Origin: Gelatoporia subvermispora B
Lineage: Eukaryota > Basidiomycota > Agaricomycetes > Polyporales > Gelatoporiaceae
Direction: 5' to 3'
DNA: 64,000 nt
Assembly: GCA_000320605.2 (NCBI GenBank)
Contig: KB445811.1
Location: forward strand, 124,001-188,000
The position numbers were made by a program, and so were the translations under genes. Below the pieces are notes generated by a model that saw nothing but the letters and a program-made list of their open reading frames with translations, made no database searches and was not told where the DNA came from. The number at the start of each line of letters is the position of its first letter. Position 1 is the stretch's first letter. Shown one piece after another: positions 36,570 to 47,010 of the stretch.

Positions 36570-38250
36570 TCAAAACTGTGGCCGCGACGCTCGGAACAAA
36601 AGCCAGTGGAGCAAGATGTACTGCGAATCTTCGGCGCGGACGAAGGCATCACAGAGCGCAAAAGGCAGGTCGTGAAACAGGGGCTCGAATAATCTTCCAA
36701 TGAACACCCTTTCGCCAAGCTGGGCACCAAGGAAATGAACGGCGCATTGGTGACTACGAAGAAGATGGCCTTCGTCGTGTGGGAGGTCCATAGCCCAAAG
36801 CTTTCCGGTACGAGGATGTGTTAGCTGACGCTTCCGTGTTGATTCGAGCTTACTTTGTTCTACAGTTGCAAACATGTTCCCTCGGAGATAGAGGCAGCCA
36901 TGTTAGGCACGGTCTCCATCTCGAGACAAGAGGTGAGCCAGTCCTCCTACGTGTCGAGTTAGACGCAGTCGTGATCTGTTCAGCAGCATAGATTCCACTG
37001 AGCCGTTCGTATTCGCATATCTGGATATTCGCATATGAGAAGGCATGTGCTCTTCCTCGATGCACGGACTTCCACAGAGGCTCAATGGCCCAGGGAGTCC
37101 GACGATTCGCTGCGTTCAAGAGCCAGATGATCGACAGGGTCCTGTAGCTTCCAAAGTCAGTAGGTCCCACGGGTCGTCCGGAAGGCATCTTCAGTCCCGT
37201 AACACCGTTTAGCATGCACCTGGGTAGCCTAGCGTCCATAGCCTCGAGATTACTAGCCTCTGCCGGATAGATTTGCCCTGGTATCGAAATTTGCCCGTAA
37301 AGGGAAACTCAGAAGTTGCCAAGCTTCCGGCAGGATATTGTGGCTATCGGTGTGCGAGGACACCTTTGCGGAAGCTCAAAGCCTTGCGGTATGAGGATGC
37401 ATGAGCTGATGCGTTGGTGTCAGTTTGAGCTTACCTTCTTCCACAATTGTAGGTGTTGCCTAAAAGTCCTACGGGTCGTCCTGCGTATTCGCAGAACAGA
37501 GAGGTCCGCTAGTCCATAGTTCAGGAAACTACAGAAGAGCTAATTGCCACTCCTCGCGTTCAGCGGGCAGATGACTCGCAGAAATCTGCAGCTTGAAGAT
37601 CCCGAAGCTAGCAAATTCCACAGGAGCGTCTAGAGCGGGTCTTCGGTCCCTAGGGTACCTCCTTGTCTTCGCACGAAGATATCTGCGCCAAGAACACCGA
37701 GAATGCCAGACTCCGGCGCGTTTTTTCATCCTGGTGCGCATGTTTGCCCGTAACAGAAGCCCAGAGGTCGCCAAACGTTACCGGCAGGATTGTGGCAGTC
37801 GGTGTGGCAGCCAATCTGGGGCACCTTCGCGGAGGGTAAAGCCTCCTTGCTACTTGCAGGTAAGTTGCCTCCGTCGCACGACCAGAATTATACGTGTTTG
37901 AACGAATCTTGAACTCACGTTTGCATCCCAGAGTCAAATCGCGCCCGATGAGCAAGAAACGGCTGTCCCGGAGCTGAACAGAACGGAACAAAACAGCACA
38001 GAATCTTTGAAAGTCCTTTGAAGGAACCCGAGCAGATCCAGCCACCAGTCTCGAGGGCAAATGTTCACTAGAGCCTGAGGAGATGATACGAACTGTGGCA
38101 AGCGGATGATGCCGATGCCGGACTAACCGCCGCGGCATTGTGTTCCGGAGAGACGCTCGCGGCTCCGGAACATGTTCATTGCTCGCGTGCAGCTTTTCTA
38201 CAATTTGAGGCAGTGCATTCATCGCGACTGAAGTGTCTGGCTTTGGCCTC
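36570..38250 (-). pseudogene. Cluster of decayed tandem copies of an unidentified minus-strand gene
   Basis: At least two related stretches are visible, 36785-36880 and 37370-37460, sharing a GAGCTTAC block preceded by a GAGGATG block at the same spacing. On the minus strand the shared block is a splice donor (GTAAGCTC) followed by a similar intron. A second pairing joins about 37270-37390 with 37740-37850 (both contain the CCACAAT ... CCTGCCGG ... TTACGGGCAAA order on the minus strand). Frames are broken by stops in each copy and I cannot name the family. I read this as degenerate segmental or gene duplicates rather than working genes. Confidence 0.4.
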
Positions 38251-38583
38251 ACATCACACTATCATTAGTATTCATCAATATGATATGTAACGACTTCGTC
38301 TTTTCGTGTGCTATAAGCAAGTGATGATTATCGAATGGAGCTACACGCATATTTTTATTTGAAACATTGCAGAAATGTGCACAAAGGATGATCTCCCTTC
38401 AGCAACCTCGCTACACTCGTCCTCGGAACACGTTCGATACATTTGCAACTCGAGAAAGCGCAGTAAAAAATAATGAATTCCGAACTCCTCGCTTAAAGCG
38501 GCAAATTATATGCTATATCGGGAATTCAGCTTCCTACATTGATTCGCGACGCTATTGACACCCTACCACCGACGCTAGGTCTC

Positions 38584-38641
38584 ATGACGTCGAACTTGAC
38601 GTCACCAAAGGGAGGCCATGGTAGGCTCGAGAGCTATATAA
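38584..38641 (+). promoter_or_regulatory. Orphan promoter-like segment: two CRE-type sites and a TATA box
   Basis: A near-CRE TGACGTCG at 38584-38591 and a full palindromic TGACGTCA at 38597-38604 are followed by TATATAA at 38635-38641. Spacing resembles a fungal core promoter with bZIP sites. The first ATG after it (38699) opens only 12 codons, and I cannot find a convincing gene downstream. Confidence 0.3.
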
Positions 38642-39705
38642 GACGGAGGACGCCAACTGTTTGAACGCAACACCCTGACCCCTCCTTGTCTCACTATATG
38701 CACCACGCGGGGCCGCCCGATAAACGCGCCTTGTAAACTGATACTAGCGTCTAAAGTATTATAAGCAGCGTATATGCGTGGCTGCCTGACCTAATCTCCA
38801 CGTCCAAATAACAACGAGCGTTGTACATATCTGGATGCTGGTATCGGTCGCTTAAAGATCGCCCATAGCCTACTTCTTACGCAATAGTCCGCTTTCTATG
38901 GCACGTCGTGGTAAGTTATTGACATCCACCGACGCAGTGGTACTGTATCAACTGCGCACTTACCTCTGTGGGACAACCACCCACTTCCATTCCTGCCTGG
39001 TACGCCAAAATGACCTTTAGGGGCTGATTCTTCAGGTGATGCAGTACTGGGCTTTGCTGGACCTGGACGCCAAGCATTTCCTTCGCGGCAGACACGCTCT
39101 ACCTTCGCTGCAACGGTCATCGGAACCGGCGTACCTTATCTCGAGGACCACAGCTCGAGTTGAGCGCCGTTGGATAACTTTGGGCACCCGCGGCGCGACG
39201 ATGGCGACTTGCACCGTGGATGCGCCGAGGCCAGTGACACCTCCGAGGTTCCGACACAGCTCCTAGGGGCGAGATCGAGTTGATTAGAGGAAGGCCCGGC
39301 TCTATCGATAGATCGTCCGAGCTGGATGTGGACTCCGTTCCGGGTCTACCCGTGCTAAGATGGGAAGACGCTGTCCGGGTGGACAGAGCAGATGGCGCAA
39401 CAAACGTGATACGGCGCTGCGCAGCTTGCAGCACGAGGATCTGCCCACATAATATGAAATCCGGAGCTCGCACATCGAAACGTGCATGTAATGCGTTCAA
39501 CTCGTGCGTTGGAGCATCGAGCAGTTGCACATGCGCAGAGGGAAAATGGGATTACCTCCCTGCCAAGGGCCAAGGCGGCTCAACTAATCCCTGCAGGTGT
39601 GTACCCAACCTGAGCTCGGCGACTGGGCGCGGGACCCGCAGTCAGGGGGGTTCAGCTGATTACGGGCGCGCAGCAGAGATAATTCGCGCGGAAGGATAGG
39701 TCGGG
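38642..39705. other. No gene called downstream of the orphan promoter
   Basis: About 1 kb. Several frames are open on both strands. One minus-strand frame (39530-39117) is Ser/Thr-rich like fungal regulatory tails, but has no splice-consistent continuation or recognisable domain. Confidence 0.35.
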
Positions 39706-39957
39706 ATGGGTAAATTTGGAAGTGGGGCTGTCGCAGTAAGACAGGCGCGCCGGCGGCAACATCCCCACACCGAAGGGCTTATTGTCAGCGAGGCGGACCA
39801 GGTCGGACCTCAGCTATTCGAGACGCTCGTTCGCGGTATGTCCTTGAAATATCGTCCTTGTGAGACAACTCTATTACTTTGTTAGTCAGAGTCATGCGGC
39901 CAAGGTGCATCTCGCATTGGTGACCGCTGTCATGATTGGGTCAGTTCCGCCTGTAGT
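39706..39957 (+). CDS. Candidate small gene, unknown product (weak)
   Basis: An ATG at 39706 opens 43 codons ending at a canonical donor (GTATGT) at 39836; a 54-nt intron with a normal acceptor then leads to a second exon closing at about 39957, giving roughly 67 residues. The first exon (MGKFGSGAVAVRQARRRQH...) is basic. No family is recognised, and the second exon reads through another perfect donor (GTGAGT near 39955), so the model could extend differently towards 40340. Splice signals of this quality can occur by chance in GC-rich DNA. Confidence 0.22.
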
Positions 39958-40592
39958 GAGTAACCATCGTACCAGAGGCCCTCAAAGTAACTGGAAGGAA
40001 TAGACCTGGCCCGTCTCGCGAACAATCCCACACCGAAGAAGGGTCGCGGCCAGGGAAGGGACGAGCAGATTTCCGGGGATCTCGCAGCGGGGAACGGGGG
40101 TCAGGGATCTGGCGGCGAAAGCTACTCCAAGAGAAGCAAGCGGGCGCACGCGTTGTCGTCGAGCCCCGTCATGGACAGCCCCAGACACGCCTGGTCTCGG
40201 TGCGGCAAGTTCGTGATGGTTTCTGCATGGAAGGCCGTGCGTCAAGATCGATTCAGATCTCGTTGCATTGCCGTCCTCCCCTTGCGCGAGGGATTGTGCC
40301 TCAACTTGCGCTGGACACAAAATTCGTTATTGAGAAGTTTGTGAACACAACGTGCAAAGGAGTCAAGAAATCGGAGCAAGCGGAGGAGATGGCAGGGAAG
40401 CCAGGGGAAAGTCTCGCGCGCCGCAGCGGGAGCGTGTCGGTTAGCGCCGGCAAACACGTGGCGGTGACCCCCAAGGAGCGGCACCAGCGGAAGCTGTCAG
40501 GTTGCGAGCCGTTTTATAGGAGACTGGCTCTCCCACTCACCACACTCCTTCTAGGCGAGCGATCCTCCTCACTGCAACACTTTACGCCCGCT

Positions 40593-41297
40593 ATGTCTGT
40601 CGTTATGAGCGAGATGCCCAAGAACTCCCTCTCTGCTGGCCTCCGTCGCCAGACGGAATACCACAGCTGCCCCCCACAACGCACCGCGCTCACTACCGCA
40701 TCCTCGCCCCTGCGGAATCGTCCGCGGCCCATACTCAACTCGTACTGGGCCACACCCTACCTCGTCGCGTGCGAGTTCCCGTACTGCCCGCTCACGCCCA
40801 CCCAGATCGCGCGCAAGCAGACCAAGCAGAAGCTCGACGCGCTCCTCCTCGCGGGTGTGCGCACCTTCATCGACCTCACCGAGCCGCACGAGCTCTTCCC
40901 GTACTACCCGCACATCTCCGCGCGCTGCGCCCTCCTCGGGATCGACGTCCGCGACGTCCAGTACCACAACTTCCCCATCCGCGACCGCTCCCTCCCCGAG
41001 AGCGTCGAGTTCGTGCGGCACATCATGGACGTCCTGAGAGAAAATGAGCGCGAGGGCCGCATCTGCGCGGTGCACTGCCGCGGCGGGATAGGCCGCACGG
41101 GCCTCGTCGTCGGCTGCTGGCTCGTCGAGTCTGGCATCGCGCGCGACGGCGCAGACGCGCTCCGGCTCATCGCGGAGGAGTGGAAAACAGTGGAGAAGTG
41201 CAAGCGCTTCCCCTCTTCCCCGGAAACCGGTCCGCAATTTGAGTTTGTGCGGTCCTTTGAGCGGTCGCCCCTCGGGTCGCCCGTGAGTGAGTGCTGA
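40593..41297 (+). CDS. Dual-specificity/tyrosine protein phosphatase-like protein
   Basis: Predicted cysteine-based phosphatase acting on phosphoprotein or phosphoinositide substrates in the cytosol. Single exon, 234 aa. The active-site P-loop HCRGGIGRTG (general HCxxGxxR signature) has its nucleophile at C162, and the likely general acid sits in FPIRDRSLPE upstream. The preceding block (FIDLTEPHELFPYYP) and the following RLIAEEW are usual for the atypical dual-specificity phosphatase fold. About 60 polar residues precede the domain. Start chosen at 40593 after a TATA-like stretch near 40512; the open frame runs on upstream to 40200 but in sequence that looks like leader. Third positions are very GC-rich. 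Closest known relatives are uncharacterised basidiomycete phosphatases. Confidence 0.8.
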   Translation: MSVVMSEMPKNSLSAGLRRQTEYHSCPPQRTALTTASSPLRNRPRPILNSYWATPYLVACEFPYCPLTPTQIARKQTKQKLDALLLAGVRTFIDLTEPHELFPYYPHISARCALLGIDVRDVQYHNFPIRDRSLPESVEFVRHIMDVLRENEREGRICAVHCRGGIGRTGLVVGCWLVESGIARDGADALRLIAEEWKTVEKCKRFPSSPETGPQFEFVRSFERSPLGSPVSEC

Positions 41298-41819
41298 ACG
41301 CTTGCTGCGCCGGTTCGAACACGATAGACGCAGGCTGGTCCTGCCATGATCCCAGGTGGGCATTGAACTCCCCATATGCGCATAATCGGACCTTGCTGAA
41401 TTTACTTTCTAGATGATTTTGACAGATGCATGACGTACGACGCTGTTTAGAAGACCCACCGTGATGACCTACCTTATCCACGCTTGCCCCATTTGCACCT
41501 TGGGTCTCTAAGTTATACCCTGCTGTCTTACTCCTATCGCCCGTGCTTTGTACTGCAACTAGCTCTTGGACGATAAACTACCATTGTACTTGTGTTTGAT
41601 GTTCATAATACTCATTAGATGCCTTGATTATAGGTCGTGTGCAGGTTGACATTATGTGGCCCTCTTCGAGGCTGTGCTAGCGCCTGCAAGGAGGCGCGTA
41701 GAACGCGGGGAATGGAGCGCTGATGACCTTGTGGACAGAAATTCATTCGAGGGCCTGCAAGACACCTCGCGGCCACTTCACGATACAGATAACGCTAACT
41801 GAGTCTGCCTCATACACAT
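41298..41819. other. Convergent 3' spacer between phosphatase and lactonase copy 2
   Basis: About 520 bp between two converging genes. AT-richer than the flanks with no supported frame. Confidence 0.45.
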
Positions 41820-43436
41820 TTAGGGGAACGACAAGTCGAAGCCCTCTGCGGCAATCTGGGCAAGGTACACCTCGGACTCCGCCAAAATCACCAGCCTGCC
41901 TTTTCCCGCGAACGTCATGTTCGCGGACACCTTCCCGAGGAAGAACTTCCCTATGAGCGTCCCGTCTGGTGACCACACCTGGAGAAGAGCCAGAAAGGGT
42001 CCAGAATCAGTATCGGGCAGGGCCGGGGCGCTGGAAGAAACTGACGTGAACGCCGTCGCCACATCCGGAGTAAACGTTCCCTTTGATATCAAGCTGGATT
42101 CCGTCTGGTATTCCCGCATCCGCATAAGCGAAGACGCGCCGGTTCGTGAATGCTTGTGTCGCGGGGTCGACATCGTACTTGTAGCTATCCCAGAAGTCGA
42201 GGTAAGTCACTTGAACCTGTATAGATCGGAAACTCACATCGTCGTCGGCTCGACTGGATTGATGCCGACGCCTGCACCATGCCATGCTCCAGTATCCGTT
42301 CTGCGGTGCGATGCCATCAATCTATGACGTTGCTCCCCAGCGTAGAAGCGCAACGAAGGGACTTGCACAAATACACTCTTCCCGTCCTGGGAGAACGCTA
42401 TTCCGTTGCACTTGTCAAACTGGTCCGCGACGACTCTCACAGACCTCGTCTCAGGGTCTAGGCGGTACACTTGACTGGGCATTGCCGGTGGGCCCTTAAA
42501 CTTGTTCAGGAAGCCATACCTACGGTGCCCATCGCCGCGGGACACCGAGATGACATCAGCACCTCGCAAACGGTGGCAAACATCCCACGAGAACAGACGG
42601 CGCACGGAGGGTCTGTGAAGAATAGCGCGCCGCTGCCAGGGTGGATCTTCACGTCGTTGAGCGAGTTGAATTGCCTTCCAAAGAAATTGTCTAGCAAGAT
42701 CGTAGTGCTGTACGGCGGTTTCGGGTCCACGAGCGCGACGGAGGGCGGGAGCGGGCCCCGTCCAGAGTTGACCAGCACTAGTGAGCCTCGGAACGGGCCT
42801 GTTCCCCCGTTTGTCATCTTAATGGTGTCCGGCAGATCTAGCTGTGTGCATTATCAGCCATACGTCCACAGCCAGGAGTCATGCCTGAAAACCGCACGCT
42901 ACACTAAGTTACTAACCTTCGTGACGGTGACATTCACAGGCGCGGCACTGCTCCCCGCCGCTTGCAGCGCGGTCTCCACCTCCTTCAAACTAATCTTACT
43001 CACTTGAGTATTCAGATTCGCATCGCTCGTTTCCGACGCGCTGCCGCCCGGGCCCTTGCTTGCGAAGAACACCTCGTCCGTCTCTTTGACCCATATCGGC
43101 GCCTCGTGCGCGAACGCGGAGCCTGGGCGCGACGCGATGACGCAGATCGAAGGGGTGGCGCCGAGCACGGAGAGGAAATCCGGGTGGAAGATCTGGAAGA
43201 AGGGCGGGGACGCGTTCTGGGGGTTGAGGAACTCCGTGAAGGCGGATTGCCGAAAGGGTCCCGTGGTCCCAAGCACGGCGAAGCTCGCGGGGTCGACGAG
43301 CTGCAGACGGGGTCAGACAGGCGGAGGCTGTATGCAAGAACGGGAGCGGGCCACTTACAACGGACTGTGGAGGCAGCTTGAAAGCTGAGGACGGGGCGGA
43401 GGGTAAGGATGTGCTACCTGACTTCATGCTGGACAT
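41820..43436 (-). CDS. SMP-30/gluconolactonase-like lactonohydrolase (copy 2, inverted)
   Basis: Paralogue of the gene at 26983-28603, on the opposite strand. Exons (minus): 43436-43359, 43300-42917, 42841-42606, 42519-42367, 42300-42238, 42184-42046, 41978-41820; 403 aa. Exons 3, 4, 6 and 7 have the same lengths as copy 1, and exons 2 and 5 differ by 6 and 3 nt, so the pair arose by DNA duplication. Shared blocks include FFQIFHPDFLSVLG, HEAPIWV, FNSLNDVKIHPGSG and VWSPDGTLIGK. The predicted start (MSSMKSGSTS) lacks the signal peptide seen in copy 1, so this product may be intracellular or the true first exon may lie further upstream. Intron 4 starts with GCAAGT, a GC-AG intron. No frame-breaking change is seen. 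Confidence 0.82.
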
Positions 43437-43779
43437 TGACCGACTCCAGTCGCTGGATCCTCGAATATCGTCCGTCTGGGAGCTCTAGCAGCATTTGTAC
43501 CTTTGTCTGCACTCGGAACTGAAGTTCCAGGGCCAGGAGTTGAGAATCGCTATTAATAGTAGTCTCACGGATATCTTCCAATGTGAGCCTCATGACCGCA
43601 AACAAGCTCTAAGCTGTCGTATAAGATGAGCCCGATGCACGGAATGTGAAACATGGCGATGCTTGATATAGGTAAGGGTGCCGAGAGCAATAATGTGGGT
43701 GCAGCAAACCCGCTCGCCCTCGTGAGGGCGCTGGATGACCGAAATTACGGGCACTACATGTTTCCGCGGCCCGGGCATG

Positions 43780-44350
43780 ACAGGACAAAGCAGCTGCTTG
43801 AGTACATTCCCAGAGCAGCGGCGCCCGTGTCTTGTTACTTGAACTCACTCAGGAACACCTAGAGCCGCCGATGGATTCTAGGGACCACCTTTCGCGCGAT
43901 CAGACGATAGAGTGTCCTGCTACGCCTCTTAGTGCTACTATCCGAGGGAGCACGGAGTACCACACGAAGCCACGATAAGTATCAGGTGTTTGCCAACGAC
44001 ATGGTTGTTTGTCGTGAGAGTGCCGTCAAAAGCAACGAAGGGCGTGGATTGACCGGGCTCGTACTGCACGGGTGTAATACTCGAGCTGCCCTTCGGGTTG
44101 AGAATACAAGGCCAATGAATCAATGATGAATCGATGATGGGTGCATGCGTGGTGCCACTTAATCATTCAGACTCTACGCGCCTGCGATTCGTGCATCCTG
44201 GATAATTTTCTGTCAAACCTCGATCAGCATATTGAGCTGGTCTGCCAGAGTAAGAAGCAGGACAGTTCATTGCGACTGCAAGAATCGCATGTAAGTGCTT
44301 GCGGATCATCGAATGGAGCTAACGGAACATCAACCTACACATCACCGTCA
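43780..44350 (-). pseudogene. Decayed, rearranged partial copies of the OTT_1508-like deaminase gene
   Basis: 43780-44123 on the minus strand matches the stretch of the full gene around 45640-45950; shared peptide blocks include NPKGSSS, EPGQ and HVVGKHLI versus HVAGEHLI. A second piece near 44190-44250 resembles the full gene near 45085-45160 (CTCGATCAGCAT block). The order of the two pieces is reversed relative to the intact gene and the frames are interrupted, so this is a broken, shuffled duplicate. Confidence 0.6.
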
Positions 44351-44564
44351 GCTGCATGAGTAAAACAGACCATGCATTATACTATAGGTGCAAGACACCC
44401 TATCGAAAGAGGTCTATTGTAATCCACGAAGCTTGGGGAAGATGTTGTTCAATATTCGACACTATACATGATAAGTGGATTGGTGGTACATACTACAGAG
44501 CTCAAAGAACATGTCTAACCTTCAACGTATCCGTCATCGATATACTCCCTGACACAGCAACATC

Positions 44565-46135
44565 CTACGTAGCGTGCTGAGTCCGAGGGGCCCAACCGCT
44601 CAACCCAGCATTGTCGAGCTCCTCGAGTTCAGAACATCTCTGAGAGGGCGCGCCACAGAACTCCGATTGCGAGATACAGACATCGTCGACGTCCCACAAA
44701 TCGAGATCCAATTCGATGGACACATTTTTGAGAAGCCGCATCATAAGCGCCCCAACAACCCTCTCGCCATCAGGAGTCGGTGGCGGAATCCAATTGTGCT
44801 TGATACGCCCGCTCACCATGGAGAACTTCCATTTCGGTCTCCGTATACCCTTAGCCTTCGGGTGAATGATGCCCAAATATTCCTTGCACGCCCAACACAT
44901 ACGCTTGCTGACGCCTATCTGGTCCCCGAACACGTTGATGCCTTCCCGGGAGAGGTGTAGGATGAGCTGCAGCTCCGGATGGACGCGTGGAATCACTTCA
45001 TCATCCGGACCCCATGCACCCGCGATCCGTTCGTCTTGCAACAACTTCTCTCTCAGCGCAGGACGGTGCCTTGATCGAAGAGCACAAGCTTCGATCAGCA
45101 TGTTGAGATGAGCTGCCGGAGTGGTCGAGTACCGGATGGATTCACCAGGGGAAGGTAGAGCAGAGGGTAGGTCATTGACCCAGCAGATGTGAATGTCGCC
45201 TTCGCCGCGCACGAAACGCTCGACGCCATCTTCTCCTAAGGTTTGACGGAAAATGGGGATAGCGTGGTGGACTAGTTTCACAGCGCCGTTCCAGTAGGAA
45301 AAAAGATGTAACGTTCGAATGTTGAGCACCCTCATGAATCTCAGGTTTTTTCCGAGGCAGTCGTCGAATACTGAGTCGACAGAACGAAGGGCGTCGGAAG
45401 CAAATACGATAGCTAGACACTCCCAGATGTTCTTAATGGTAGGAAACCACCGATCGAAACTGTAACCCGTGTTCATAATCTCCACGGCCTCTTGCACGTA
45501 CTTGACAAGTTCGCCAAAGATGGCCTTGATAATGGCTACGCCATGGTCTTCATCTCCAAAGATTTCCTTTGAAGCTCCAACGCAACGTGAAGAGCGCTCC
45601 TCTTTCCCTTGGGATTCCCAGTATGAGACTGCCTGATCAAAGGCGCCTGACAGTCCCAGAGTAGCGGCGCCTGTGCCTTGATACCTGTCGACGTCCAGGA
45701 ACATCTGGAGTCGGCGATGGATTCGAGGAGCCGCCTTCTCTGCGATCAGACGATGGAGTGTCATGATACGCCGTTTGGTGCTACCGTCCAGAGAAAGCAC
45801 CTCACGAAGCTTGGATATCAGGTGTTCGCCAGCGACGTGGTCGTCGGTCGTCGGAGGACTGTCGAGGGCGACGAAGAGGGTGATCTGGCCGGGTTCGCAC
45901 TGTACAGCTGTAGCACTCGAGCTACCCTTTGGATTGGGGGCAAAATACAAGGCGAACCAGTCAACGATGAAGGACGCCCTGTCAAATTTCTGCCATGCCC
46001 CGAAGCCTTTGGACGAGGTGATGCGCTGAAGGAGGCGTATGTTACTAGAGAGCACACCCTGCACGTCGACCTGTAGAATCCCAGATACATCTAAATGCCC
46101 TGAATAAACTGACGCGAAATAGTACTTACATTCAT
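44565..46135 (-). CDS. OTT_1508-like deaminase domain protein (fungal)
   Basis: Member of a deaminase-superfamily clade expanded in mushroom fungi; the predicted chemistry is zinc-dependent deamination of a nucleotide or nucleic-acid base, but no substrate is established. Exons (minus): 46135-46130 and 46070-44565; 503 aa. The C-terminal third carries the candidate zinc and catalytic residues: H-P-E in RVHPELQLILHL and C-x2-C in SKRMCWACKEY, in the order and spacing of the family. The N-terminal half is a large helical region with no known motif. The start is uncertain: a 6-nt first exon (ATG AAT) before a perfect GTAAGT donor keeps the main frame, whereas reading on to 46277 gives an unspliced extension. 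Decayed partial copies lie on both sides. Confidence 0.72.
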
Positions 46136-46660
46136 GTCTGATCCACTTGACGGTTGAAGTTTGAACTCTGCAAATGCCTGGCAGTAGCGGGACTCGAACC
46201 ATGACCAAATCAGTACAAACTGGCAGCCACCGAGCCACTGGCGTCGCACCAGTGGCGTGGCGCTGTAGCGGCTTCAAAAAGTTTACACTTGCTCACCTTG
46301 GATAACGGGTGAGGGCCACTTGGTCATCCCCAGATTAATCTCAGTTCTGCTAAAACCCAGGCGAACGAGTGCAAAGAAGCTGCACTGCGGAAACACAGCG
46401 AAGAGATTGTCGGGTAGCAATGCCCTGGGTGTGATGTTGTGACGGAGATGGACCTCTATCCGCAGAGTATATTCTTAACGGACAAAGATACAGTGATCGT
46501 GAGGTGTGTCGGTACGATTGCAAGGCTGCATAGATTGTTCACAGAGCATAGTAGGTAGAGCTGGATTGAGTGGATGTCAAATTCTGGTGAGGATATCAGC
46601 ACTTGATGGCATGTGCATGTTCATAGGACTGAGCAGGAGTAATATACGGACCACTCACTG
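46136..46660. other. Region upstream of the deaminase gene
   Basis: Holds the deaminase promoter. A minus-strand stretch at 46262-46186 has sequences resembling RNA polymerase III A and B boxes but does not fold as a tRNA. No gene is called. Confidence 0.35.
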
Positions 46661-46700
46661 CATCACAGTACGCTGTAAAGCAGTGAACACTGTAAAGCAG

Positions 46701-46726
46701 GAGGAGGAGGAGGAGGAGGAGGAGAG
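46701..46726 (+). repeat. GAG trinucleotide microsatellite (about 8 units)
   Basis: Uninterrupted GAG repeats in noncoding DNA next to a decayed deaminase fragment. On the minus strand it would encode a proline run, which explains a misleading open frame here. Confidence 0.85.
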
Positions 46727-46819
46727 TCCCTTTCACCGCGCCTGAAAACCACCGCGCCACCATCACGTGACCCGAGTCGCGGCAGCCACAGCACGCGAGG
46801 CACGCCCACCTCGAGCTCC

Positions 46820-47010
46820 ATCTCTTCTGCTATATGCGAGTGTGCCAACCACAACGTGTCGACTGTGAAAAAAGCCGAGGGACTTCCATCGAATTTCTGC
46901 CAAGACCTGAACACTTTGGGTATAGCAATGCGCTGAAGAAGGTGTGTGTTGCCGGAACTTGAAAGCATCCTCTGAGCGCGTGCTTGGGAGACTCCGTTGA
47001 CAAGCAAATC
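46820..47010 (-). pseudogene. Fragment of a second deaminase-family copy (5' part)
   Basis: On the minus strand this matches the first exon region of the intact gene: LLQRI and WQKFD blocks occur in the same order (full gene near 45960-46070). Downstream the similarity stops and the frame runs into unrelated sequence and the GAG repeat. It is a 5' remnant on the same strand as, and upstream of, the intact gene. Confidence 0.6.

Noticed and set aside
46186..46262. tRNA-like stretch on the minus strand with A-box-like and B-box-like (GGTTCGAGTCC) words
   Set aside because: The T stem outside the GG/CC pair does not pair, the anticodon arm lacks a seven-base loop and the acceptor halves do not match. 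At most a degenerate tRNA-derived sequence.
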